DNA of 64,000 bases, from contig CM060849.1 in assembly GCA_030737835.1 (NCBI GenBank), positions 992,001 through 1,056,000 of the forward strand. Direction: 5' to 3'. The DNA comes from Acorus gramineus (lineage: Eukaryota > Streptophyta > Magnoliopsida > Acorales > Acoraceae). Positions 33,970-45,850 of this stretch are shown here, piece after piece; position 1 is the stretch's first letter; the number at the start of each line of letters is the position of its first letter. A program made the position numbers and the translations under genes. The notes beneath the pieces are model-generated. The model was not told the DNA's origin and ran no database searches. It was given only the letters and a program-made list of their open reading frames with translations.

Positions 33970-34564
33970 TGTTATGCCTGTGTCATTTGGAGCCTTCTTT
34001 TTTTTTTTATCGGAGTGGCTAAAATTTTGAATTTTAGTCACCTGCGGGAGTTGGAGTACTCTAATTGAAAATCTAACTGCATATTATGGGTCCTGGTACC
34101 GTGTTGTACTACCCATAAAATTTTTATCGAATTTTGGTAACGTTTTAAAAAATATGCAGTTCCGAACCGTATCCGGGTTTTGAGAGTTCCTGGTTTGGTT
34201 GGTCGAATAGTGTGAGATATTTTTGGGGATGTGGTGACCTTTGGTAACCTTACCACCCTTTGCTTAGTGGTGAAGCAACCATTGGTTATTTTCTGTGTTA
34301 GAGGGTAAGAATGGGCTTAAGTACACCCCCCCTTTTTCTCTCCTTCTCATCACACCCCCCCCCCCCAAAGTGAGAAAAATCCCTCACTCTCTCACTCTCT
34401 CTTCCTCTCTCACGTCTCCTCTCCCTCTCTGTTTTTTTTTGTGTGTGTGTATGTTGTTAATGAAGGAAAAGATGAAGAAGAAGCACAAGAAAGAGTGAGA
34501 AAGGGTGAGTGTGTGTTGTTGTTGTGTTGTTTCTCTTCTCTCTATCCCCTTCTCATGCCCCCTT
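33970..34564 (+). mobile_element. LTR-E, left piece
   Basis: A plus-strand LTR starts TGTTATGCCTGTGTCATTTGG. The next 200 bases resemble family A (TTGAAAATCTAACTGCATAT), while the terminus and the later part resemble family B. It ends at the duplication ccctt (34560-34564) of the solo LTR inserted next. The sequence before it (33965-33969) could be its own target copy, but the partner lies outside the window. Confidence 0.85.
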
Positions 34565-35374
34565 TGTTGTGCTTGTGTCATTTGGAGCGCTCTGTTTGAA
34601 AATTTGGGTACATAATTTTTTTTTCTAGAAGTTATGTATTCCTGATTTGGTATTTGGATTTGATTTTGTTAAAATCCAAGATGAAGGGGTTTAAATATGA
34701 ATTTACTATGAGATGTCCAGTTTTGAGTTAGCTTTCGTACAGAAGTGGAATTAGATCAACTGGATTCTTGTAGTAAAAGTTATGGGTATTTTTTCAAGTA
34801 TACCCCGGGGATGGAAATTCTGGCAGCAGCCCTGTTCTATGTTTAGCACTAATTTCGAAATAGCTAGAGGGATTATTTGATGTTGTCATAAACATGAAAG
34901 TTGTAGATAATCTTCTTGGCTTTCCAACGGAGTTAAAATTATGATATTCGGAGCTATATCGAGGAAGTTATGGCTGTTCTAGTGAAGCATGCGCAGAATT
35001 TCTAGTCAAAGGGCGACTAGGTCATTTCTCCTTTAGATATTTGTGATAAATCTCTCTCTCTCTCTCTCCCCTCCCAAACCCCCACGTCGACTGCATTTCT
35101 TGTCACTCTTTCTCTCTTGCAAAGCCCCTCCCATGTGTTTGATTAAATGACACAAAGAGAAGAGATGGTGGAGGAGGAGGTGCAAGTGAATCTTGGTGTA
35201 GGTTTTGTTGTTGTTGATGTTCCCCTCTCTCTCAAGCTCCCTTTCCATGATCCCCCCCCCCACTGATTTGCAGCCATGGGAGGGCTGAGGAGGCCGAGGT
35301 GGTGGTGGTGGCGGTTGAGGTGGTCGCGGGTGCGTCGAGGGCCCCCGAACCTCCCCCTTTCGTTCCCCCTCCAA

Positions 35375-36821
35375 GGTGAGCTCCTCCCCTTCTTTTCTTG
35401 GTTTTTATGGCTTAAGGGGTTGTGGGAAAGTCATGCATGCTAGGTAGATGGGTTAGGGTGTGTGTGAGGGGTTGGGGAGGGTTAAAATGAGGTTAGGAGG
35501 GGCTGGGCGCACGCTGGGCGCAGTCTGCGCGCGCGCAGGCGCGCGAGCAGGCGGGCGCTGGCAGGCTCTGGCGGGCGCGCAGACGCGCGCGGGCGAATGC
35601 GGGCGGGTGCGGGTGCGCGCGGGTGCAGGGGCGAGCGGGGGTGCGAGTGGGAGTGCGCGTGAGCGTGCGCGCGCGCGGAGCAGGTGCCTGGGTGCGGGGC
35701 TGGGGACCAGTGCGCGTGCGTGCGCGTGCTGGGGCGTGCGCGGGGTGCTGTGCAGGGGCGAGGGCTGGACGCGCGGTGCGCGCGTGCGTGCGGTAGCGCG
35801 TCTGGGCGCGCGGGCAGGCGCGTGGCAGTGCGCCGATGGTGCTGGGGTGCGTGCGTGCATGCGCATTCGTGCGTGCGCGTGCGCGTGCGGGGGGCATGCG
35901 TGTGGCTGCCCGAGGGTTCGGGTAGGTGTCGGGGCACTCGGACTCGCGTGCGTACGTGCGTGCTCGCATGCGTGCGAGCCCGTATGCATGCTTGTCCGAG
36001 TATTGGGTATTTCTAATGTTTTTTTGTGTAAATTGTGTTGTTTCTCACCAGTTGGATGCCCTACCTTGCAGATCTCGTCGGATGGGATGTGCGAGGTCCC
36101 GGGTCGTAAGGTGAGTGGTTCGATTCCAATCCCCCCCCCCCTCTAGGGATGCGCTCGACCCGCGCGCACATCGATGGGGCCCCCTAACTAATATGTAGAT
36201 GTTTTGCATGCTAGGGATATACATCCATGTATCGTGTATAGAGGCCCGTACATGCCTGGACACCATGTCCTGTACTTAAAAGCCTTGATCTATGCATGAT
36301 TAATATGATATATCCATGCCACCTTAGATCTTGTATGCTAGGGAAATGCATCCTGACACCATGTTTCATGCTAGGAAAGCCTCGACCTATGCATGTTCCC
36401 ATTTAGTTTAATTTATTTAAATCAAGATGGGATTATGTGATTATATTGTTGCGAGCATGCCTTAGAGAATATTATAACCTTGTGGTTATAATATAGGTTT
36501 CCCCGCATCTTAGTTATGCGCCCTGGAGGAATTCTTAAGAATTCATGACATTAGAAATGTTAGGAAGCGTTGTCGACGGATCCAAGAGGATCGCATGCGT
36601 GTGGGTAGGCTGTTCTCTTCCCTTCGTTGGATCCATGTAGTACAGCCCCGGCGTTAGACAGGCTATCCTGACAGAGGGCTCCCATCTGTAGGTACCTCCG
36701 ATGTGTTTGGACTGTGCTGATCGTGGGAGTATACCAGGTAAGCTACGGAGCGGGGAGAGGCTACTGGTGGACCAAGGGTGATTAACAGCCTAGTCAGTCC
36801 CAAAAGACCATGTCACCCCTT

Positions 36822-36854
<33 letters not shown>

Positions 36855-37880
36855 GGTGGGTCGGCGATGTAACGACCCACTAGCTTGTGTAGTTACTCCC
36901 GTTTAGGGACTATGACTACTTTGAGGTTAATATGAGTGTGTGGGTTGTTGTTATGCATGTGTGTGACATCTCGATGAGCGAGTATCGAGAGTGGTTGTTT
37001 TCCATTGGGTTTCGCTTTGCGAACATGGGATCGTTCTCCCCTTCGTTTGGATCCGATGTAGGGACTCCCCGGCATTGGCTATTCCTGTCAGAGGACTAGG
37101 CGGAGGCCACGAGGGTGGGAGAGGCTACCGGTGGACCAAGGGTAAGAGCAGTGAGTTGAGGAGATCGGGTTGTAGATACCACCCGCGAGAGGGTTATTGA
37201 ATGATGTCGCGAGCGTGGAATCGTTCTCCCCTTCGTTGGATCCGTGTAGTGACATCCCCGGTGTTAGACAGGCTATCCTGACAGAGGGCTCCCATCTGTA
37301 GGCACCTCCTGATGTGTTTCGGACTGTGCTGAATCGTGGGAGTATACCAGGTAAGCTACGGAGCAGGGAGAGGCTACCGGTGGACCAGGGGTGTAGAGCA
37401 GTCTAAGTCTCTCCCAAAGTCCCAAAATGTCTCCTTTCAGGAGTGAGGGTGTGGATGAGGCGAAGACGCGTCGCCTCGTGACCCATTCGTTGTTCGACCG
37501 TTCCCATAGATGTTGGGTCCGGTCTCATGATGGATGTTGAAGGACATCGTTGGGCGATTGTCTAGATGTAGATGATCCAGTAGTGTTGAGTAGACCAGTA
37601 AATCTGGGTCTCTTCGACCGACGGCATGGTCTCTAGACCAGTAAATCCGGGTCTCTTCGACCGACGGTATGGTCTCTCCCCATAAGTCCCAAAAGACTCC
37701 CTCCGGGAGTGAGGGTGGGGGTGAGGTTGGTCGCGCCGCCGCGTGACCCAATGATCATTGGGTTTCTACCCATGTTTTCCTTGAAAGGAAATTGATTATG
37801 TATTGAACTATAGATTGGTGATTGGTTTCCAGCCACTCACTGAGCTTGTAGCTCACCCCTTGCATACTGTTTCTTTTCAG
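35375..37880 (+). promoter_or_regulatory. Candidate twice-spliced leader in solo LTR 34565-38261
   Basis: Donor CAAG/GTGAGCTCC at 35376; acceptor CTACCTTGCAG ending 36071; a 39-nt block 36072-36110; donor GTAAG/GTGAGTGG at 36111; branch-like CTCAC at 37852-37856; and acceptor TTTCTTTTCAG ending 37880, which is 24 bases after the branch-like site. The implied introns are 696 and 1770 bp. The signals are seen; splicing is inferred. Confidence 0.55.
36825..36851 (+). other. (GGGTGA)n tract, possible G-quadruplex
   Basis: Five GGG runs are spaced by TGA on the sense strand of the LTR. The same tract lies at comparable places in other LTRs, for example 25009-25030 (minus sense). Confidence 0.8.
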
Positions 37881-38261
37881 GGGCAATGTTGGGCGTGGAG
37901 CTGGAGCTTTCCTGTGGCGTGGTCTTATGGGCGTGGAGCGTTCTGCCGGCGGGTGGTGAGTGCGAGGCTGTCAACATTCCTAGAGTCATTTTATGCCTTG
38001 TAAATCGTGCATGTGGCACAGGTTGTATTTTCTTTGGTCTAGACTTGGCTTCCACAGAACATTGATTGTGTATTCGGGTCTGTAATAATGTTTTTGATTT
38101 ACAGACATTGTTATATATTATGCTTCCGCTTTTCAGTCAGTTATCATTATCTTGCTTTGCCGCCTTGTGTATTGTTGTTGGTGTCTTTATTGACCTCAGG
38201 TATTGATAGCTGATATTATACTTTATTATTGCCACGTCTCGGGGACGCCTGGGGCGTGACA

Positions 38262-41166
38262 CCCTTTGCACCCCGGTTTTCTGCCATGAAGGGCTTGAGG
38301 AGATGCTGATGAGGTGGTGGTAGTGGTGGTGGTGGTTGAGGTGGTCGTGGGTGTGTCGAGAACCCCGCATCTCCCCATTTCCCTCCCCCTGTTTTGGTAA
38401 GACAGCTCTCTGTAATTTAAAGATCTCAGTGAATCTAGTATTTAGAGGCACATTTTTAGGATTCTGTCTTCATATGATATGATTATCTATGTGTCTAGTT
38501 GTTATATATGAAATTTGGGATCATTATGATATCTGTGGTGTAAGTTAGAACCTGTTTTGCATGGCCTGTCCAGATTCGCGTAGGAATTGACCTGCTTCTG
38601 GAAATAATTTATTTCGGGCTTGTAGAGGCAAAATTAGGTTCTAATGTCTTCATGGATTATGATCCCAGCATATCATAGAATGTGTATGATTTATTTCATA
38701 ATTTTTGGATGTGTATTTGGTGCTGTGGAGATCAAATAGTAGGGCTGGTTGCAGCAGGTTTGGCAGTTTTGCTTGATTGTGTGTCAAGGAGTTGTTTGCA
38801 TGTGTCTTGTGTGATAATATGGAAGTATCAGGAGTTAGGGTCTTCATGAAGTAGGCTTATATGTGTGTTAGGAGGTTCCATATTTTAATTGTGGATCATT
38901 GGTTGTGTTTTGCAGATCTCGTAGACCGGACGTGCGGCGATCCGGGTATCGGTGAGTGGTTCGATCCAACCATTTGGGAAGCATTGGATGCACGTAGTCG
39001 TGCGTCGCGCATCCGTTGGGCACCCTGACTATACTACTTATTTAGATAAGTAGTATGGTCATGTCTAACCCATAATATGCTAGGTATTTGCATGCTAGGT
39101 TAGTATAGCTCATATATTGTGTAGAACCCCCTATTTCTACCATATACTTGCCTATGTATCATATTCATGAGTGAATTATTATGTTTGCATGTGCCCTTCG
39201 TGCATGGGCGTGTGTGATGTGTGTTAATATGAATGTATAGAATATGCATGCCTTAGGTAGTCTTTATTTATAGTACTACCTCCCTATGTTAGTAATATCT
39301 AGCATGAATAAACCTGGGTTAATAACCGGGTGCATACTTAATATTCCCTGGTCATAAGACTGGAGGACGTGGTATGGTTGTTGCACCCATCTTGTTGGGG
39401 CAAAGCTATGACCAGCTTCCGAAGAGGATGAGACTTTCCCTCTCTCTCGCCCTCCCTCTTTGCGGGAACTGAGTAAGTAGATGCGATTTCCTACTCGACT
39501 CAGGTTCGTTTGGGAATATTGGCATGCACCTGTAAGTGCGCGAGATCACGCTTGACCCTTCCCTTTTAAGTTGGTGATATCCAACGCATTTTAGGGTATA
39601 TGCTTGAATGCTAGTATGCTTGTATGAGGTATGCTTGTATGCTTGAATGCTTGTATGCATACATGAGGTATGCTTGTAGGCTTGTATGCATATTATTTAG
39701 CCCATGCATGGTATATATATTGTTTATCCATGTTAGGGAGTATCCCTATAATTATTTGATATGTTATCGTGCATGTAGTTCATGTACATAACTAAGATAT
39801 AATTCTCCTGGATATATATGCGCATGTTAAAACTGATTAGGCCTATCTGAAATAGGCGTGGGTATGACCCGTTGTCGGATTGTACCTTATTAGTTAGAGC
39901 GCTAGCGATGTAATCACCCCCGTGCATCCGAGCGATGCACTCGTTTGGAATTCAGCAGAATTCATTATCTTATCGGTTTTGTTAAGCTGGTAGGTATGGC
40001 ATTAAGCTAGGCCTACCCGTGCTAGGCGTGTGTATGAACCGCCTGTTGGGTTATATGCTTTGGGCTTATTTCTGCGTGAGAGCAAAGCTAACCCCTCGTG
40101 TCCAAGCGACACCTGTGTGGGAGTACAAGAGTATTCGATATCATCGATATGTGATTATTGAGCGTAGTTGACTTTCTCATAGGGTTCGCTTTGTGAACGT
40201 GGGGTGCTTCCTCCCGACATCGTCGTGTGTCGAACACCCTAGCGTCGAAGCTATTCTGTTTGGGTGCCACCACTTGTAGGTTCTACTGATGCGTATCACG
40301 GTACGCATCTGGCGGATGTACCGATCGTGGAATGCCGACAGGTAGAGGCTACGCGGGAGAGGGCTATCGGATGATTTTGCGAGCTTGGAATTGTTCTCCC
40401 CTTCTTCGGATCCGCGTTGAAGCTACCAGACGTTAAAGCTGTCCTGACAGAGGGCTCCCACCTGTAGGTACTACCGATGCGTTCGGCAGATGTACTGGTC
40501 ATGGGAGTATACCAGATAGAAGCTACTCGGGAGAGGGCTATCGGATGATGAAGGGTGTAGAACAAAAGGTTTTCTTCCAATAGTCCTGTGTCACCCTTAG
40601 GGGTGAGGGTGAGGATGAGGTGAAGTCACGTCGCCACGTGACCCATTCATTTTTCATCCGTTCCCATAGTTGTTTGGTCCGGTTATGTATCGATGTTCAG
40701 AGACATCGTTGGGCAGTTATCTCGATGAGGATGATTTAGTAGTATTGTGTAGACCAGTAATTCCGCGTCTCCTCGACATACGGTATGGTCTCTCCCCAAG
40801 AGTCTCTCTCCAGGAGTGAGGGTGAGGTTGAGGTTGGTCGCGCCGCCGCGTGACCTTGTTATCCATTGGGTTTCCACCCATGTTTTCCTTGAAAGGAAAT
40901 TGCTTTAGTATTAAACTATTGTAATGGTGTTTGGTTTCCAGCCACTCACTAAGCATGTAGCTCACCCCTCGCGCACTATTTCTTTTATAGGGGCGGTGTT
41001 GGGCGTGTAGTTGGAGTTTCCCTGTGGTGTGGTCTTACGTGCGTGGAGCGTTCTGTCCGACGGGTGGCGAGTGCGAGGTTGTCAGCAGTCCTAGAGTCAT
41101 TTTATGTATTGTAAATCGTACATGTGGCACAGGTTGTATTTTATTTGGACTAGACTTGGCTCTCAC
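38262..41166 (+). mobile_element. LTR-E, right piece (end outside window)
   Basis: After the target copy ccctt the LTR resumes with TGCACCCCGGTTTTCTGCC. It carries donor GTTTTG/GTAAGAC at 38397, acceptor TTTTGCAG ending 38915, a 36-nt block 38916-38951, donor at 38952 and acceptor TTTTATAG ending 40990. It breaks off at GGCTCTCAC (41166), where TEK-5 starts. The rest must lie beyond 64000. Whether it is solo or part of a full element cannot be seen. Confidence 0.88.
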
Positions 41167-41764
41167 TGTCACGCCCCAGGGCGGCCGTCCCCGAGACGTG
41201 GCAATAATGAAATATCAGCTATCAAGTACAAGAGGTCAACAAAGACTCCAATAAACAATACACAAGCTGGCAATGCAATGATAACTGACAACTCAACTGA
41301 AAAACAGAATCATAAGATATCGACAATGTCTGTAAACCAAAAACATTATTATAGACTCGAATACACAATCACTGTCCTGTGAGAGCCAAGTCTAGTCCAA
41401 ATAAAATACAACCTGTGCCACATGCACGATTTACAATACATAAAATGACGCTAGGACTGCTGACAGCCTCGCACTCGCCACCCGTCGGAAGAACGCTCCA
41501 CGCCCATAAGACCACGCCACAGGGAAGCTCCAGCTCCACGCCCAACACTACCCTTGAAAAGAAACAGTATGCGAGGGGTGAGCTACAAGCTCAGTGAGTG
41601 GCTGGAAACCAATCACCAATACAACAGTTCAATAATAAAGCAATTTCCTTTTAAGGAAAACATGGGTGGAAACCCATTGGATAACAGGGTCACGCGGCGG
41701 CGCGACCAACCTCACCCTCACCATCACTCCCGGAGGAAGACTCTTGGGACTTCTGGGGAGATAC
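41167..41764 (-). repeat. TEK-5 3' LTR, left piece
   Basis: It starts TGTCACGCCCC and carries the hairpin at 41579-41593. It ends with the duplication gatac (41760-41764) made by TEK-4. Confidence 0.92.
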
Positions 41765-44281
41765 TGTCACGCCCCAGGGCGGCCGTCCCCGATACGTGGT
41801 AAATATATATAATATCAGCAGTCTATACAGGAGATCAATAAAATACTCTAAACAACATGAAGGTGACAATACAAACAATAATGTAGCTGACATAATATAT
41901 ACAAATAGCGGAAGCTTAAACGACTGAGTCTGTAATTCAAAGACATATTATAGACCCGAATACATAATCAACTGTCCTGTGAGAGCCAATATACACAATG
42001 ACATCCAAATACAAGTGTGTGCCCAAGCACGGATAACAATACATACAATCAAGAAGGGGATGCTGATGGCCTCTCACTCGCAGAACCCAAAACGTGACGC
42101 TGCTCCGCTAGTGCTGTGGTGCCTCGGGGAGCTACTCCTTCAGATCCGACTCAGATATAGCTGGAGGAAAAGAATATGCGAGGGGTGAGCCACACGCTCA
42201 GTGAATGGCACAAGCTACGCATCACAATTCATATTAACCTTAAATAATTTATAGCCCCTAAAACGGGAGCAACTACACATTCTAGTGGGTCGTTTCATCG
42301 CCAACCCCCCCCCCCCCCTCCCCCTAACCCTTAACGGGGGGTGACATGGGCCTCTTGGGGCATACTAGACCGCTCTCCACCCCTGGTCCACCCGGTAGCC
42401 TCTCCCACACTCCGTAGCCTCTACCTGGTATACTCCCACGATCAGCACTGTCCGACGCATCGGAGGTACCTACAGATGGGAGCCCTCTGTCAGGTCAGCT
42501 TTCCAACGCCGAAGAGTCCCTACATCGGATCCAACCAAAAGGAGAAGACAGCCTACTCACACGGATACGATCCTCTTGGATCCGTCGACAACGATTTGTA
42601 ACACTACTAATGTCATGAATTCTCAAGAATTCCTCCAGGGCGCATAACTAAGATGCGGGGAAACATATATTATAACAACAAGGTTATAATATTCTCTAAG
42701 GCATGCTTATAACAATATGCTCTCATTTTGATTTAATTAAATTAAACTAAATGGGAACATACATAGTTCGGGGCTTTCCAATCAAGGGACATGGTGTCTA
42801 GGCATGTATGGGCCTCTATACATGATATATGGGTGCATATCCCTAGCATACAAGGTCTAAAGTGGCATGGATACATCATATTAATCATGCATTGCATAGT
42901 TTTTCATTTATCACAAGTTAATATACAATTATGGTGCCCCAGGGAAGGGCAATGCACGCCTACGTGCATCGAACGCCTCCCTACTAGGTTGGATTGTCCC
43001 ACTCACCGAAACCCGGGTCGTTGCGTGACCGTCCGTCAAGATCTGCAAGACATGGGCATTCAATATGGTGAGTAAACTACACAAATACATAAGAAATTTA
43101 CTAGAAATACCCAATACTCGGACAAGCATGCATACGGACCCGCACGCATGCGAGCACGCGCGTACGCACGCGAGTCCGAGTGCCCCGACACCCTCCCGAA
43201 CCCTCGGGCAGCCATACGCATGGCCCCCCGCACGCGCACGCACGAATGCGCACGCGCGCATGCGCCCCAGCGCCCCTGGCGCACTGCTGCGCCCCTGCCC
43301 GCGCGCCCAGACGCGCTGTCGCGCGCGCGCACGCTCGCGCACGCCCGCGCGCACCGCGTGTCCAGCCCAGCGCGTACCCGCGCGTCTGCGCGCGCAGACG
43401 CGCGCGCACCCCCACCCCCTCCTCAGCCCACCCCCACCCCCTACCACCTATGCAAAGCATGCATAACCACTTAAACATCCTAATCACTCATCTAAACAAG
43501 CTAGGGGAGGAGGAAGACTTACCCAAGGAGAGGAAGAACAAGGGGGAAAGCTCGGGTGCCCTTCGCGCACCAAACCACCACAACCGCCACCACCACCTCA
43601 GCCACTCACAAGGCCTAAAAATTGCTGAAACAGGGGGGAGGGGAAGTCATGAGAGGGAGGTAAAGAAAGGGGAAAACAAATCAAACACCATGCAAAGGTA
43701 GATCACACCCTTATTTTTCTTTTTCCCTTCTAGGGTTTTCCTTTTCTTCTTCTTCTACAACCTCTAATGGCCAAAAGAAAGAAGAGGGAGTGATGGATTT
43801 GTGAGAGAGAGAGAGAGAGATGGGGAAGAAAAGTGGGCACCCAACACTAGTGACACACACACACACACACTCACTCACACACTTGGAACAATAGGGTTTG
43901 GTGGGGATTGACTTGAGTCAACCCAACCACACAAAAAAACAAAAGGATTTGACCAAGTCAATGGTCAAATTTGACTTGGTCCAAGTCTCCTTGACTTGGT
44001 CAAGTCTCCCCTTTGACTTTCCCACTCGGTCAAAACCCGGATACGATTCAGAACTGCCAAATTCTGAAACGTTACCGGAATTCGATGAAATTTTCGTGAG
44101 TGGTTCGAAATGGCACCAGGACACATAATGTGCAGTTAGATTTTCAATCGGAGTTCTCGAGCTCATGCAGATAGCTAAAAGTCCAAAATTTTAGCGGTTC
44201 CGATCGAAAAAGAAAAAGTTGAAAAACTGCCAGAAATGTCCCAAAGGTGACCAGAAGGCTAAAAGTGACACATATATAACA
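41765..44281 (-). repeat. TEK-4 3' LTR (family A)
   Basis: A 2517-bp LTR. Landmarks on the minus strand: donor at 43522, acceptor CAG at 43043, a 36-nt block 43042-43007, donor GTGAGTGG at 43006-42999, palindrome 42952-42969, hairpin 42186-42200 and acceptor CTCCAG at 42161. The outer end is ACATATATAACA. Confidence 0.95.
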
Positions 44282-44297
44282 TTCTTTCCCCCTTAGG
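44282..44297 (-). promoter_or_regulatory. TEK-4 polypurine tract
   Basis: The minus strand reads CCTAAGGGGGAAAGAA next to the 3' LTR. Confidence 0.88.
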
Positions 44298-44329
44298 AAA
44301 TTTTGTCCACAAAATAAATACAAAAACAT

Positions 44330-44640
44330 CTAGGAAGGGAAAAGATGCGGATATGCGCCACGCATGGCGTCCTCTCGCTCCCAAGTGGCCTCGGCACCAG
44401 AACGGTGCTGCCATCGCACCTTAACCAGCTGGACGGTCTTGGTGCGGAGCCTCTTCTCGCGTCGGTCCAGGATCTCGATCGGCTGCTCCACGAATGACAA
44501 GTCCGGCTCGAAGACGAGCGGCTCGAACGGGATAACGTGAGCAGGATCGTGGACGTAACGCCTCAGCTGCGAGACATGGAAGACGTCATGGGCCTGAGCC
44601 AACTGTGGGGGCAGGGCTATGCGATATGCCACCTCTCCAA
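44330..44640 (-). pseudogene. TEK-4 integrase tail with chromodomain
   Basis: Peptides visible include FHVSQLRRYVHDPAHVIPFE, then PIEILDRREKRLRTK and VKVRWQHRSGAEATWE. This is the plant chromovirus C-terminal chromodomain, which is thought to steer integration to heterochromatin by reading methylated histone H3. The GPF motif (RFIGPFLILE) lies just upstream near 44640-44670. It is part of a broken pol and is treated as a fossil. Confidence 0.85.
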
Positions 44641-45850
44641 CCCCTCGAGGATGAGAAACGGCCCAATGAAACGCGGACTCAGCTTGCCCCGCACACCGAA
44701 ACGGAAGATGCCCTTCATCGGGGACACCTTCAGGAAAACATGGTCACCAACCTCGAAGGCGAGCTCACGACGACGACGATCGGCGTAGCTCTTCTGACGG
44801 CTCTGGGTGACTCGGATACGCTCACGAAACTTCTTGACCATCTCTGAGGTCTGGTGGACGATCTCTGGTCCCTCCAACTGGCGCTCTCCGACCTCGTCCC
44901 AATAGAAGGGGGACCTGCAGCTGCAGCCATAAAGCGCTTCGTATGGTGCCATCTGAATACTCAAGTGGTAGCTGTTGTTCTAGGCAAACTCCACCAACGG
45001 AAGATGCCTCTCCCAACTGCCCCCAAAATCGAGAACGCAAGCTCGCAGCATGTCCTCCAGGGTCTGAATCGTCCTCTCCGACTGGCCGTCCGTCTGCGGA
45101 TGAAACGCTGTACTGAAGTGGAGGTTCGTACCAAGGGCGTGCTGAAGGCTACGCCAGAACCTCGAAGTAAATCTCGCGTCTCTATCAGAAATAATGCTGA
45201 CGGGAGTGCCATGGAGACAAACAATCTCGGAGACAAACAACTGCGCCAGGGTGTTCAGAGAGTCGGTGAGTCGAATGGGGAGGAAATGAGCGGACACAGT
45301 CAGTCGGTCGACGATTACCCAGATGGCATCACGACCCGAACGTGACCTCGGCAAGCCCGAAACGAAGTCCATGGTGATCTGCTCCCACTTCCACTGAGGA
45401 ATCTCAATGGATTGCAGCTTCCCCGCAGGACGCTGATGTTCCGACTTCACCTGCTGGCATACCAAGCAACGGGCAACGAAACGGCCAATATCCGCCTTCA
45501 TCCCGCGCCCCCAGTAGCCACGACGAAGGCCCCTGTACATCTTCGTGCCACCAGGATGCACTGTGTACCTCGAACGATGGGCCTCGTCCAAGATCTTCTG
45601 CTTCAACTCTGCGTCGTCAGGAATGCATACTCGACCTTTGAACCGCAAGATTCCGTCCTCGCGAATCTGGTAGTCCGGACGCTCGCCCCGGGCGACGCCT
45701 TCAGAGAGGACTAGAAAGTGAGGATCCTGCCCCTGAGCCATGCGGATCTCATCGAGAAGAACAGGCTGCACCACTAGCCTGGCCAAAAAGCCACCCGCAG
45801 GTGTCTCTCGAACACTGATCCAGCAAGCGGCCTCCTCCAGAAGCCTCCAA
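44640..45850 (-). pseudogene. TEK-4 integrase remnant
   Basis: The zinc-binding HHCC region is visible with [14 protein letters not shown] and [10 protein letters not shown], followed by the catalytic core with [29 protein letters not shown] and [19 protein letters not shown]. The order and spacing are typical of Ty3/gypsy integrase. The region as a whole is broken. Confidence 0.9.

Larger units (their letters stand above)
34565..38261 (+). mobile_element. Solo LTR, Tekay family B, in LTR-E
   Basis: A 3697-bp LTR begins TGTTGTGCTTGTG and ends GGGGCGTGACA, with the exact duplication ccctt at 34560-34564 and 38262-38266. The empty site is readable in the TEK-5 LTR near 61560. There is no internal region. 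It carries all family landmarks: (GGGTGA)n at 36825-36851, hairpin at 37841-37855 and splice-like signals. Confidence 0.95.

Noticed and set aside
35460-36146. Open frame of over 200 codons, Cys/Arg/Ala-rich, resembling a secreted Cys-rich protein
   Set aside because: It lies in the CG/TG-alternating LTR tract, and stop codons are rare there in all frames. No domain or signal is conserved among LTR copies.
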